DNA of 64,000 bases from Myxacorys almedinensis A (GTDB lineage: Bacteria; Cyanobacteriota; Cyanobacteriia; Leptolyngbyales; Leptolyngbyaceae). Position 1 is the first letter of the stretch. Every line of letters starts with the position of its first letter. Made by a program: the position numbers and the translations under genes. The stretch covers positions 1-64,000 of the forward strand of contig NZ_WVIE01000011.1 of NCBI RefSeq assembly GCF_010091945.1, in the 5' to 3' direction. Positions 36,527 through 45,718 of this stretch are shown one piece after another. The notes beneath the pieces are model-generated. The model searched no databases and had not been told where the DNA came from. It saw only the letters and a program-made list of their open reading frames with translations.

Positions 36527-38461
36527 CTAAATCTTGATCAGACTTCCATCAAACCCGCTAAACTCGAAATTAGAGACTTCGTTGTACGTGAGGTTTTGCT
36601 GCCTTAAAATGCTGACTGCAATATCCTCACCTAGTTTAAGAGATTCGGTGAAATCGGTCCGCCAGTGCACTCCGCTAGCATTTCGACCCGATGAAATGTT
36701 AGCGGCGACTTTGTTCAACTCGCCCCCAATCGTCATTTTAGAAGCATCTGTTCCAGAGTAAGGGATGAGTTCGGTTCCATCGTCGTTGGCAACAACAGGG
36801 TTGAATATTGGGGCAGTTTCATCAAACCAGGCTTTCAGAACAGTGACACAAGCCCCAGCAACGGTTGCATGACCTGATCCATACGCTGGATGAGTTGGCG
36901 AACCTTCAGGAAATGCGATTGGCAACAAATAGGTTCCATATCGGCTATGCACTTCCTTCAGTGCAGAAGAGTTGAAAATCTCTTCGTTGATAGGATAGTG
37001 AGCCGCATTTGTCACATGATTGTGAATACGTCCACCAAAGGTTTCGGGACGCAAACGACGATGCACATACCATTTCTGATACCACACAGCTTTCAATGCA
37101 CGAGTTGCAACTTCGGTGACTAAACTGAGAACATGAGGTGCACCAAAAGTGCCAAACCCCATCTGAGTTTTAGAATTTCGATAAGGATTGCCTACATTCA
37201 ACGGAGCTTTGCTATCAAGCAAAATAAGACAAGCGTTGAGATAGGCTTCGTACAGGGCATCTACGTGAACATAATGACCCAAATCGCGCAAGTTGCGAAT
37301 GTAGCGTCGAGTCGTGTCAAACGCATCTCCACTTGTAAACCGACCGTTTTGCACGTCGAGCCAAGAGTTGTAATCGGTGAGGTAGTCGATGCCGGGCAGC
37401 ACAGTTTTTTGGCGCTGAGAAATCGTAAGCGACCCATAGCCAATATCTTTAAGCAAAAATTGCGAGAGGTAAGGACCGACTACATCTCCGGGCGTATCGC
37501 CTCGAAATAATAGATTGGGAGTGACTTCGTGCGCCAAACCGGTTTGGGTAGAACGTTCGACTTTGGGAGCACGGTAGTCGGAGAATTGGGATAGATCTTG
37601 AGCCGCCGCGATCGCAAGGTAGCTGCGATCGTAATCGGTAAAGTTAACATCCCTGAGCAACGCCATCCAGTACAGTTCAGCCATTTCCGCCGAATTTTGG
37701 GCACCGTCAATCCGCGGAGCAGGGCGCATTTTCAGCGCATGAGCATCGGCTCCTTCTAGGTCAAAGGCAAGCCCTGCTTGAGGGTTAGTCAAGGGACGAC
37801 TGCACGGAATGCCCCCCAATGGGATGGTTTCAAAATCCTCTGACTGTCCGCTTTTTAGAGCCTTTAGTAAGGCTTGATAGGCGCGACGATCGACTTCTCC
37901 TAAATGGTTATGGGGCAGACCTTTAGAAAAGTTAGCGATGTAATTGGGTTGCCCATCTTTACCAAGATAAGTCTGTTCTTCGCCGTTGCAGGGGTGCTCA
38001 GGTAGCGGCTTAAGATAGGCAATTTGAGCCGCTTCTTGGCGAATTTTAAGCGACTTTTCGCGGCGATCGACATTAGACAGTGGACCGACTTCCTGGCACT
38101 CGTAATTGGGATGAAAGTTCATAGTAACTCTAGTTAATGTTTGATTCGCTCTATTAGGAATTAACAACGGTAATAACACTACTTCCGCAAACGCTTTATC
38201 AACTTTTTCAAAAACGCCTTGATACAAGTACCAGCCATCTTTTTTAGAGAATAACAGCGACACGGAAGGGTCTATTTGCGTGATCAGCAACGAGATAAAA
38301 TTTGAATTTAAAATAGATACTGAAAGAAACACAGAAGAATTAGCTATTTCTAATGCCGCTGGTCTAGCCTCAACAAGCTCAGATGCAAGAAACTTTGAAG
38401 CCTTAAACTGAAGCAGGCTGTGGGTATTTTGCGTCGAGGTGCGAAGAAGACTAGGCATCAT
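36527..38461 (-). CDS. Vanadium-dependent haloperoxidase (algal bromoperoxidase type)
   Basis: 644 residues. From about residue 114 it follows algal vanadium bromoperoxidase along its length (NGEEQTYLGKDGQPNYIANF, GLTFDLEG-like, VGPYLSQF, DALYEAYLNACLILL). The vanadate site is K463, R471, R593 and the covalent ligand H599, with H531 in SGHATVAG. These enzymes oxidise halides with H2O2. The residue three before the active-site Lys is W460 (VWYQKW), where red-algal enzymes have Arg and fungal chloroperoxidase has Trp. The first 113 residues are an unfamiliar extension with no signal peptide; an alternative ATG at 38122 gives a 531-residue core. Confidence 0.92.
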   Translation of the reverse strand: MMPSLLRTSTQNTHSLLQFKASKFLASELVEARPAALEIANSSVFLSVSILNSNFISLLITQIDPSVSLLFSKKDGWYLYQGVFEKVDKAFAEVVLLPLLIPNRANQTLTRVTMNFHPNYECQEVGPLSNVDRREKSLKIRQEAAQIAYLKPLPEHPCNGEEQTYLGKDGQPNYIANFSKGLPHNHLGEVDRRAYQALLKALKSGQSEDFETIPLGGIPCSRPLTNPQAGLAFDLEGADAHALKMRPAPRIDGAQNSAEMAELYWMALLRDVNFTDYDRSYLAIAAAQDLSQFSDYRAPKVERSTQTGLAHEVTPNLLFRGDTPGDVVGPYLSQFLLKDIGYGSLTISQRQKTVLPGIDYLTDYNSWLDVQNGRFTSGDAFDTTRRYIRNLRDLGHYVHVDALYEAYLNACLILLDSKAPLNVGNPYRNSKTQMGFGTFGAPHVLSLVTEVATRALKAVWYQKWYVHRRLRPETFGGRIHNHVTNAAHYPINEEIFNSSALKEVHSRYGTYLLPIAFPEGSPTHPAYGSGHATVAGACVTVLKAWFDETAPIFNPVVANDDGTELIPYSGTDASKMTIGGELNKVAANISSGRNASGVHWRTDFTESLKLGEDIAVSILRQQNLTYNEVSNFEFSGFDGSLIKI

Positions 38462-38801
38462 AAACTGTCTCGCAATAAGAAAAAGTTAGCGGCTGTGGTT
38501 CGTCTGGTTTGTTAGGCATTGAGTCCCCTTTGACCGCTAACTGCCAACTGCTCGAACAGTTCTACCATAAGCGAAAGGTTGATTCACCTGTAGTACCCGG
38601 ATGGGTGACGTTAATAAGAGCGATAAATGCTTGTTTAGACACCTGTTTAATTATGGAAGTTGAATACGCTATGAATATTGAATAGTCACGGCAAAAGCGC
38701 TTTGAAACAGAGATATCGATTCTCGATCTGCTGCGAATTAAAGACCTAAAAAACTGCGATCGCAGATCGGGCAATCTATCTTGTCGCCCATAAAAAAACA
38801 C

Positions 38802-38831
38802 AAAAAAAGGAGGCGCGATAATTCACCTCCT
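38802..38831 (-). terminator. Rho-independent terminator of the 163-residue gene
   Basis: On the minus strand AGGAGGTG pairs with CGCCTCCT (38808-38815 with 38824-38831), 8-nt loop, followed by seven T. It lies 28 bp after the stop at 38860. The remaining gap, to the haloperoxidase start at 38461, shows no gene. Confidence 0.85.
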
Positions 38832-38859
38832 ATCTCACTGATCCTTCACTCTTACCTCG

Positions 38860-39351
38860 TTAATATAAAAAGACCGAGCCAGAACGCTCGACTCGAAGAG
38901 TTGTTGCATCAACCCCTAAATCTGTTGTTGTATCGAGCAAAACTTCTAAGGTCTCAGGAGAGGTTGGGGAAGGGTTAGGCGTCACAAGCAACAAGCCTGC
39001 ATCTTCTCGATCGAGGGTCAGAGTTACAGGTGCTCGAAGCCCTCGTAGAGTGACGCGGGTTCGCCCTTGCAGGGTTCTGGGCTGGGTGTCTCCTACTGCC
39101 TGATACATAATCGAAGCGTAAGTGTTGTTGATGAGTGTAATGGTGGTGCGATCGCTTTTCGGCTGAATTCTAGCTCTGGGAATAAATTGCGATTCTGGGG
39201 CTGGCGTCACAACCGTGGATGGGGACGGCTGCGCGGATGCAACTATCGGCAACATCACGCAGCAGGCAACAAACGCGCTGACCGTTGCTCCAGTAAGCAT
39301 CATGCTAATGAATGGTTTTCCTAGTAGTTCTTTCAACGCTATAAACCTCAT
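38860..39351 (-). CDS. Secreted hypothetical protein
   Basis: 163 residues. A long N-terminal region with a hydrophobic core (about 16-40, ending VASA) suggests a signal peptide. A Pro/Ser/Thr linker and a beta-rich domain follow (TTITLINNTYASIMYQAVGD, RTLQGRTRVTLRGL, LTLDREDAGLLLV). The pattern resembles small periplasmic beta-sandwich proteins of cyanobacteria. No catalytic motif; function unknown. Confidence 0.7.
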   Translation of the reverse strand: MRFIALKELLGKPFISMMLTGATVSAFVACCVMLPIVASAQPSPSTVVTPAPESQFIPRARIQPKSDRTTITLINNTYASIMYQAVGDTQPRTLQGRTRVTLRGLRAPVTLTLDREDAGLLLVTPNPSPTSPETLEVLLDTTTDLGVDATTLRVERSGSVFLY

Positions 39352-39502
39352 TTTTCAATTCAATCAATGATTATAGTAGACACAAACATTAAGATAATTA
39401 CATCTTGAAGGCAGTAGGTTTTCAGATCAATCATCAGATTAATTAGAGGTTTGGAATAACCATTCGACCAATTTGAAGTGGCGTGTTAGCTAGGCTATTT
39501 GC

Positions 39503-40873
39503 TCAATCGATTACAAAAAACTCTTCAGCAGAAGAGGGGTGAATTCCGATCGTGTCGTCAAATTCTTTTTTAGTCACGCCCTTGCGAAATGCGAGGACAA
39601 AGCCTTGCAAAACTTCGGCTGCATTATCACCAATGATGTGAATTCCTAAAACTCGATCATCTTTGTGATTCACGACTAGTTTGATCACCGTTTCAGACTT
39701 GTGCTTGCTCAATGTATGAAATAGGGGCTGAAACTCCGACTGGTAAGATGTGATGCGATCGCTGCCGCTTTGATCCGCACAAGTGCCAAATTTCTCTTTC
39801 GCCTGGGCTTCTGATAACCCCACCGACGCGACTTCAGGGCGAGAACATACCGCCGAAGGAACGCTGTCGTAATCGACTTCGCAAGGATAATTTCCAAACA
39901 CAAGCTCTGCAAATGCCTTTCCTTCTGTCTTGGCGACGGGAGTAAGCTGCATACGATTGGTGCAATCTCCAACTGCGTAAATGTTGGAAACGCTAGTGCG
40001 ACTGGAATGATTGACTACGATCGCGCTTCCGTCTAGTTCTACCCCAATCTGCTCTAGCCCTAACCCTTCTAGATTTGGAGCACGCCCGATCGCGCACAGT
40101 ACCAAATCAGCCGTTACTGTTTTTGTGTGTTCGCCTTCTAAATCAACAGAAATTCCGTTCTCAGTTTTTTCAATTGCTTTAACAGATGTGTTGCAGAAAG
40201 TATGGATGCCTCGTTCTTGCAATCGATCTCTTACTGTTGTGCAAATCAATTCATCAAAGCCAGTTAAAATCTGCGGCTCTCGCTCGACCAAGAAAACTTC
40301 CACTCCAAATCCGTGCATCATGCTGGAAAACTCGACTCCAATATAGCCGCCTCCTATAACTACAAGCGACTTTGGCAGTTGCGCCAGGCTAAACATGCTA
40401 TCAGACGTTACAGCATGCTCGATTCCTGAAATGTTGCCCGGTTTAACTGCTTTGCCACCCACCGCGATCAGAATTTTGTCTGCTGTGATGGGGCGATCGT
40501 TGATCTCTAGCGTGTGTGAGTCAGTAAACCTGGCTCGACCGCGCATGATTTCGATTCCTGACTTTTCTAGCGATCGCACATAACTTTGGCGAATGTGCTC
40601 AATGTGTTGTTTTTGTGCAGAGACTAATGTTGCCCAATCTAGTTGGGGTGCAGATTGCGTCCATCCATACCCACGATACGCTGCTGCCAATCGGGGAAAA
40701 TCAGCCGCGTAGACCATGAGTTTCTTAGGAACGCAACCGAGATTAACGCAGGTTCCGCCCAAATGATTTGCTTCTGCGATCGCAACATTTGCTCCATAAT
40801 TTGCTGCTCGTTTCGCTGCCGCCAAGCCTCCTGGACCTGCCCCAATAACGAACAGATCATAATCATAAGTCAT
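39503..40873 (-). CDS. gor: Glutathione-disulfide reductase
   Basis: 456 residues. FAD motif GAGPGG, redox disulfide C42-x4-C47 (GGTCVNLGCVPKK), NAD(P) motif GGGYIGVEF, and the C-terminal GIHPSSAEEF with catalytic H445 and E450. The KK after the disulfide and the SSAEE end are glutathione-reductase rather than lipoamide-dehydrogenase features. The coenzyme loop reads FLVEREPQILTGFD: one Arg is kept, the second usual NADPH Arg is Thr, and an acidic residue precedes. It maintains reduced glutathione. Monocistronic. Confidence 0.88.
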   Translation of the reverse strand: MTYDYDLFVIGAGPGGLAAAKRAANYGANVAIAEANHLGGTCVNLGCVPKKLMVYAADFPRLAAAYRGYGWTQSAPQLDWATLVSAQKQHIEHIRQSYVRSLEKSGIEIMRGRARFTDSHTLEINDRPITADKILIAVGGKAVKPGNISGIEHAVTSDSMFSLAQLPKSLVVIGGGYIGVEFSSMMHGFGVEVFLVEREPQILTGFDELICTTVRDRLQERGIHTFCNTSVKAIEKTENGISVDLEGEHTKTVTADLVLCAIGRAPNLEGLGLEQIGVELDGSAIVVNHSSRTSVSNIYAVGDCTNRMQLTPVAKTEGKAFAELVFGNYPCEVDYDSVPSAVCSRPEVASVGLSEAQAKEKFGTCADQSGSDRITSYQSEFQPLFHTLSKHKSETVIKLVVNHKDDRVLGIHIIGDNAAEVLQGFVLAFRKGVTKKEFDDTIGIHPSSAEEFFVID

Positions 40874-41059
40874 CGCAAAACGTTCCTAACAATCAGATAT
40901 TCAACCCTAAACTAGAGAATCTACAACGCTTAACTCAACTACCAAAAGACAGGTAAACTAGCGATAGAGTAAATGGTAAAAATAATACACTATCAAAAGA
41001 TAGAGGTTGCAAGAATGCTAAATTCCTATGCTTAGGTAAACGAATACGGAGTCAAGCAA

Positions 41060-41275
41060 ATGGCTAACAATTTGAAAAAGAGCGATCCTGTTGAATGGAA
41101 TACGTCGGGAGGTCAAACAGAAGGCGTGATTGAAGAAGAAATTACAACGCCTACCGACTTTAAGGGGCACCATTTTGATGCATCTGAGGATCATCCTGAA
41201 TACAAGGTCAAGAGCGATAAATCTGGCAAAGAGGCGATTCACAAACCAGAATCTTTGAAAAGAAAGGATGAGTAG
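41060..41275 (+). CDS. DUF2945 (hypervirulence-associated, Tudor-like) small protein
   Basis: 71 residues. The order VEWNTSGGQTEGVI, TPTDFKGHHFDASEDHPEY and VKSDKSGKEAIHKPESL matches DUF2945 proteins (about 65-70 residues, small barrel fold). GGAG lies 8 nt upstream of the ATG. Role unknown; relatives often accompany stress genes. Confidence 0.82.
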   Translation: MANNLKKSDPVEWNTSGGQTEGVIEEEITTPTDFKGHHFDASEDHPEYKVKSDKSGKEAIHKPESLKRKDE

Positions 41276-41405
41276 GTATGGCGGTAGTCCTAAATTGATT
41301 TTATAAATATATCCATGAGGCTAACTATGCTTTGTGCTTTAACGACAACGACACGTTATTCGCCTATGCATCCTGAATTCATATACAAATCTTGAATTGA
41401 ATTCT

Positions 41406-42470
41406 ATGAATCATCCGCTTGGTTTAGTTTGTGTTTCTGCATCAAACGTAGTGCGATATAAAACTATTACACGAAAGCGATTCTTACAGTTTGAAACTCC
41501 TGAACAAGAGCAAATATTGCGAGATTTATATGCTGAAAATTTGCGGCGGCTGATCATTGCTCTCGATTTTTGTGCAGCCCATCAAATTTGCTTGTATCGG
41601 ATGGGTTCGGGGCTATTCCCATTTGCAGATGAGGTGATTGGCTCAGAGATTTTGACAGAGTTTGCAGATGCAATGAGCCAGATCGGAGAGCAGGCAAAAC
41701 GGCTTGGCATTCGGATGGTTATGCATCCTGAGCAATTTGTGGTCTTAAATTCCGATCGCCCGGAAGTGATCAAAAACAGCATCAAAGTGCTGTCAAGTTA
41801 TGCTCGTACATTTGATTTGCTTGGGCAGCCGCGATCGCCGTGGGCATTGATGAATATTCACGGTGGCAAGGGCGATCGCGCTCAGCGATTGGTGCAAGTT
41901 GTGCGAAATTTGCCCGACAATATTCGATTGCGCCTCACGTTCGAGAATGATGAGTACACTTATGGAGTGGCAGATATCTTAGAAATTTGCCATGGGGCGG
42001 GTGTGCCGATGGTCTTCGATGCTCACCATCATGTGATTTACGAACACTCAAAAAGTTATGACGATCCGAGCGTCGCGGTTGCCTTTGAAGCCGCGCGCGA
42101 AACTTGGGAAATTCCTCACTGGCAAGTTGTTCACATCTCCAACGGTGTAGAATCATTTGCCGACCAAAAACACAGCGACTACATTACGGTGATGCCCAAA
42201 TGCTATCGCTCTGCGCCTTGTTGGATCGAGGTAGAAGCAAAGCAAAAAGAATTGGCAATTGAAAAATTGCAACACGAATGGTGGAACTCAGATGCAAATG
42301 TGTTAACTCCTATGATTAAAGCGGTAGAAATGACAGGAGCAACTGCCCAACCAACCGTAGAACAAACCGCGATCGCAACGCCCTCTCTCCTCAATCAAAA
42401 TAGCGCTGATCATGCATCAGACTATGCCCAAGAAACGGCTTTCACTCAACAAATCACACCGATTCAGTAA
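41406..42470 (+). CDS. uvsE: UV damage endonuclease UvsE (UVDE)
   Basis: 354 residues, TIM-barrel metalloenzyme. GLVCVSASNVVRYKTITRKRF at the start, LYRMGSGLFPFA, HPEQFVVLNS, NIHGGKGD, LTFENDEYTY, FDAHHHVI and MPKCYRSAPCWIEVEAKQKE carry the metal-binding His and Glu residues of UVDE. It nicks DNA 5' of UV photoproducts as an alternative to UvrABC. The last 60 residues are a non-conserved tail. ATG 41406 is preferred; a TTG lies 3 codons upstream. Confidence 0.92.
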   Translation: MNHPLGLVCVSASNVVRYKTITRKRFLQFETPEQEQILRDLYAENLRRLIIALDFCAAHQICLYRMGSGLFPFADEVIGSEILTEFADAMSQIGEQAKRLGIRMVMHPEQFVVLNSDRPEVIKNSIKVLSSYARTFDLLGQPRSPWALMNIHGGKGDRAQRLVQVVRNLPDNIRLRLTFENDEYTYGVADILEICHGAGVPMVFDAHHHVIYEHSKSYDDPSVAVAFEAARETWEIPHWQVVHISNGVESFADQKHSDYITVMPKCYRSAPCWIEVEAKQKELAIEKLQHEWWNSDANVLTPMIKAVEMTGATAQPTVEQTAIATPSLLNQNSADHASDYAQETAFTQQITPIQ

Positions 42471-42615
42471 CGCCTGAATGTAATTAAAAAATATTACATC
42501 TATTTGCAATAGTTAACGTTTAATCGTGTTATTAGAAGAAAACCAGCCAGAACGCGCTAAGCTTATGTGAATTCTGATTCACATAGGTTATTGCTGTTGT
42601 GAGGCATAGTATAGA

Positions 42616-44196
42616 ATGCGAGTCCTGCTGATTTATCCGATTTTTCCACAGAGTTTCTGGTCGTTTGAAAAAGCGCTACAACTGGTTGACCGCAAGGCGA
42701 TGCTGCCTCCTTTGGGGCTAATTACCGTCGCTGCTATTTTGCCGCAAACATGGGAATTTAGGCTCGTCGATCGTAACGTTGCCACCCTGACTGATGCCGA
42801 CTGGGATTGGGCAGATCTCGTCATCATGTCGGCGATGATTGTGCAAAAAGAAGATTTTCTTACCCAGATTCGAGAAGCGAGACGGCGGGGTAAACCCGTT
42901 GCTGTGGGCGGTCCTTACGCAACGGCACTGCCGCACGAAGCAGAAGCAGCAGGAGCCGATTACTTGATTTTGGATGAAGGCGAGATCACGTTACCGATGT
43001 TTGTGAGCGCGATTGAAAACGGAGAATCGCAAGGCGTCTTTCGATCAGGCGGCGATCGCCCCGATGTGACCATCACGCCAATTCCCCGCTTTGATTTGCT
43101 CAACTTAGCGGTTTACGACAATATGTCTGTGCAGTTCTCTAGGGGCTGCCCCTTTCAGTGCGAGTTTTGCGACATCATTGTACTCTACGGACGCAAGCCA
43201 CGCACAAAAAACCCTGAACAACTTCTCGCCGAATTGGAATGTCTTTACCAATTGGGCTGGCGACGCAGCATTTTCATGGTGGATGATAACTTTATTGGCA
43301 ATAAACGCAACGTTAAGTTATTTCTAAAAGAATTAAAAGTTTGGATGGCAGAGCACGAGTATCCCTTCCACTTGAGTACGGAAGCCTCTGTCGATTTGGC
43401 GAAAGATCAAGAATTGATGGATTTGATGGTTGAGTGTAACTTTAACGGCGTCTTCTTGGGGATTGAAACGCCTGACGAAGCCAGTCTGACGCTGACCAAC
43501 AAACATCAAAATACTCGCGACTCGCTCAGTGAGGCGGTGGATGCGATCGCATCGACGGGGCTACGAGTGATGGCAGGGTTCATCATCGGATTTGACAACG
43601 AAGCGCCTGGAGCGGGCGATCGCATTGTCCGGTTTGTAGAGCAAACCACGATTCCGATCGCTATTTTCAGTATGCTGCAAGCGTTGCCCGATACGGCGTT
43701 GTGGCATCGCCTCAAAAAAGAGGGGCGCTTGATGGAAGATGTTGCCAACATTAACCAAACGACGTTAATGAACTTTATGCCAACTCGCCCCTTGGAGGAA
43801 GTCACCCGCGAATATGTTCGCGGATTTTGGCAGCTTTACGACCCAAGCAATTATCTCAACCGCACTTACCGCCATTTCCTCAAGCTGGGTGCACCTCGGC
43901 ACCCGTCGAAGCTCAGAAAAGTCACCTGGACAGTGCTGAGAGCGTTTCTCACGGTGTGCTGGCGGCAAGGCGTCGTGCGAGAAACACGTTGGCTGTTTTG
44001 GCATCACTTGTTTAGCATTCTCAAACGCAATCCGGGGGTGGTTGAGCATTACCTGTCGGTCTGTGCACTGAATGAGCACTTTCTGGAATATCGCCAAGAA
44101 GTGCGATCGCAGATTGAGGCTCAGCTTGAGGAGTATCTGAAAAAACAGCGCCTACATCCTGCCCCTGACCGGGAGCGAGATGCGATCGCAAGCTAG
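42616..44196 (+). CDS. B12-binding-domain radical SAM enzyme (DUF4070 type)
   Basis: 526 residues. An N-terminal cobalamin-binding-like domain (1-140; no DxHxxG, as usual for this class) precedes a radical SAM core with the [4Fe-4S] motif RGCPFQCEFCDI and GGP and GIETPDE segments. The C-terminal DUF4070 region includes NINQTTLMNFMPTRP. Relatives methylate unactivated carbons or remodel lipids and tetrapyrroles. No pathway neighbour identifies the substrate. Confidence 0.87.
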   Translation: MRVLLIYPIFPQSFWSFEKALQLVDRKAMLPPLGLITVAAILPQTWEFRLVDRNVATLTDADWDWADLVIMSAMIVQKEDFLTQIREARRRGKPVAVGGPYATALPHEAEAAGADYLILDEGEITLPMFVSAIENGESQGVFRSGGDRPDVTITPIPRFDLLNLAVYDNMSVQFSRGCPFQCEFCDIIVLYGRKPRTKNPEQLLAELECLYQLGWRRSIFMVDDNFIGNKRNVKLFLKELKVWMAEHEYPFHLSTEASVDLAKDQELMDLMVECNFNGVFLGIETPDEASLTLTNKHQNTRDSLSEAVDAIASTGLRVMAGFIIGFDNEAPGAGDRIVRFVEQTTIPIAIFSMLQALPDTALWHRLKKEGRLMEDVANINQTTLMNFMPTRPLEEVTREYVRGFWQLYDPSNYLNRTYRHFLKLGAPRHPSKLRKVTWTVLRAFLTVCWRQGVVRETRWLFWHHLFSILKRNPGVVEHYLSVCALNEHFLEYRQEVRSQIEAQLEEYLKKQRLHPAPDRERDAIAS

Positions 44197-44452
44197 GTAA
44201 GCTACCTAACTTTGAGTTGAGGGGTAGATGGGTGAGAGGGTTGATATATCTTCTGACCTAGAATAATTGCGGGGTACGTCAACGAACCGCACTTCAGCTT
44301 CTGAGGCATACTAAAGGGCGCGTCGCTAAGAGGATCTGGGTTGAGTCATGTCTTTTGCAAGAACTCCCTCAACCTCGCGAATGTTGTGAAACTTAGCACT
44401 GCCAGTTCTCCCAACTGTGGCAACGCTCTCCGCATCTTTGGGCAGCACGAGT

Positions 44453-45265
44453 ATGAACCAGCCTCCCGCGTCTGACTCAATCGATCCCTCTGTTTTGCCC
44501 GTCGCCTCAGCCCAACCGACGATCGAAACTGTGCTGCAAAAGCTTCCTCCCGAAGCCAAGCAATGGGCAGAAAGCTTGCCCTGGAACGAACGGCGCTATG
44601 TCTTGTCGCTCTGCCATTTGCTGTGCGCGGCAACGCCAGATGTGCAAGCTGAGTTTCTAGATGAATACACTGCAAATGGTCTGATTGCAAAACTCGTCAA
44701 CAATCACGAGATTAAGCAAAAAGTGAGAGATAATCTTGAGCGCTTTCGGATTTCGACAGACTTAACCGAGGCGCTGGTCAGAAGCTATATTCGACAGTTT
44801 TACATTCATTCTGTTCAAGATGCCCGTTGCCAGCCCAATCTATTTCTAGAATCGGCACTGCGAATCGTGGCAAGCACCGAAGAGCGAAACAACATTTTTA
44901 ACTATGTTCTAGGATTTGAACTGATTAAGATGATGTTTAAGATGAGTTGGCTACAGCACGAACGGCTGTATCGACTTCAGCGTAACCAAGATGATTTTGT
45001 GGAGACATACATCAAGCCAATTCAGCATACCCATCGGCTCAATCAAATCATTGTTCCAAAAGACGAAAAATTGTTTTTTGCCCGACGGGAATATTTTGTG
45101 CAGCCGCCCGACATATCAGAGAAAAAGTTGGTAGAACTGGCGATCGCAACTTTTACGACCGAGGCAACAACGGGCTTTGGCTTCTCTGTGATCCGCCATC
45201 ACAAAGCCTTTTCGTTTGACTACGAGTTTATTTACGAACTCAATCAAGATGAAATTTTTTCCTGA
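44453..45265 (+). CDS. Conserved cyanobacterial protein of unknown function
   Basis: 270 residues, helical, soluble. The block LPWNERRYVLSLCHLLCAATPDVQAEFLDEYTANGLI is typical of a cyanobacterial family that I recall being labelled cobyrinic acid a,c-diamide synthase in databases; I see no P-loop or glutaminase motif, so that label would be wrong here. Start at ATG 44453; an open extension to 44417 begins with GTG. Function unknown. Confidence 0.72.
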   Translation: MNQPPASDSIDPSVLPVASAQPTIETVLQKLPPEAKQWAESLPWNERRYVLSLCHLLCAATPDVQAEFLDEYTANGLIAKLVNNHEIKQKVRDNLERFRISTDLTEALVRSYIRQFYIHSVQDARCQPNLFLESALRIVASTEERNNIFNYVLGFELIKMMFKMSWLQHERLYRLQRNQDDFVETYIKPIQHTHRLNQIIVPKDEKLFFARREYFVQPPDISEKKLVELAIATFTTEATTGFGFSVIRHHKAFSFDYEFIYELNQDEIFS

Positions 45266-45365
45266 CCGTCTGACGCTAACCTACCCAACCCAGAGCCGTA
45301 TAGGTTAGCACCAGAGTCAGGCTTGGACGATTCTAGAGAAGATTAAACTATCCTAAAGAATTGAA

Positions 45366-45506
45366 CTATCCCAGCAGGTATGCCGAGCGCATTGCCCAGA
45401 CGATCAGCACGCCGATGCTGCCCAAAAGAACGATCGCAGAAGCCGTAATGGCAATTGGGCTATCGGCTCCATCAAACTTCATGATTCCACGGTTTAGGTC
45501 TGACAT
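45366..45506 (-). CDS. 46-residue single-pass membrane protein, probably photosystem-associated
   Basis: ATG at 45506 with GAGGAG 12 nt upstream. The peptide starts MSDLNRGIMKFDGADSPIAI, then one hydrophobic helix (about 20-40) and a short basic end (MRSAYLLG). Size, single helix and N-terminal polar segment fit the low-molecular-weight subunits of photosystems; the FDGADSPI stretch reminds me of Psb35 (Ssl2148), but I cannot verify this. It converges on the gene ending at 45265. Confidence 0.72.
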   Translation of the reverse strand: MSDLNRGIMKFDGADSPIAITASAIVLLGSIGVLIVWAMRSAYLLG

Positions 45507-45718
45507 AACGGGCTATAACTCCTCTCTAACAGTAGCGAAATAGGTGGCTCGATATTAAGTTAGCCAACAATTCAAAACTATTGGCTCATTCTGAAGCATT
45601 ATTTTATCTTTTGTTTTCGATTAGGGTCTGCAATCAATTAAAAGTTTGTCGGAATTTCTTGTTCTGAAATGCACACCAGCAGACAAGATAGAAAAGCACG
45701 AGTGCGAATTGTGACTGA

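Noticed and set aside
44197-44452. Purine-rich GGGTAGATGGGTGAGAGG segment resembling the 54241 element
   Set aside because: The matching ends with CTAG and TTGACA are missing; only low-complexity similarity.
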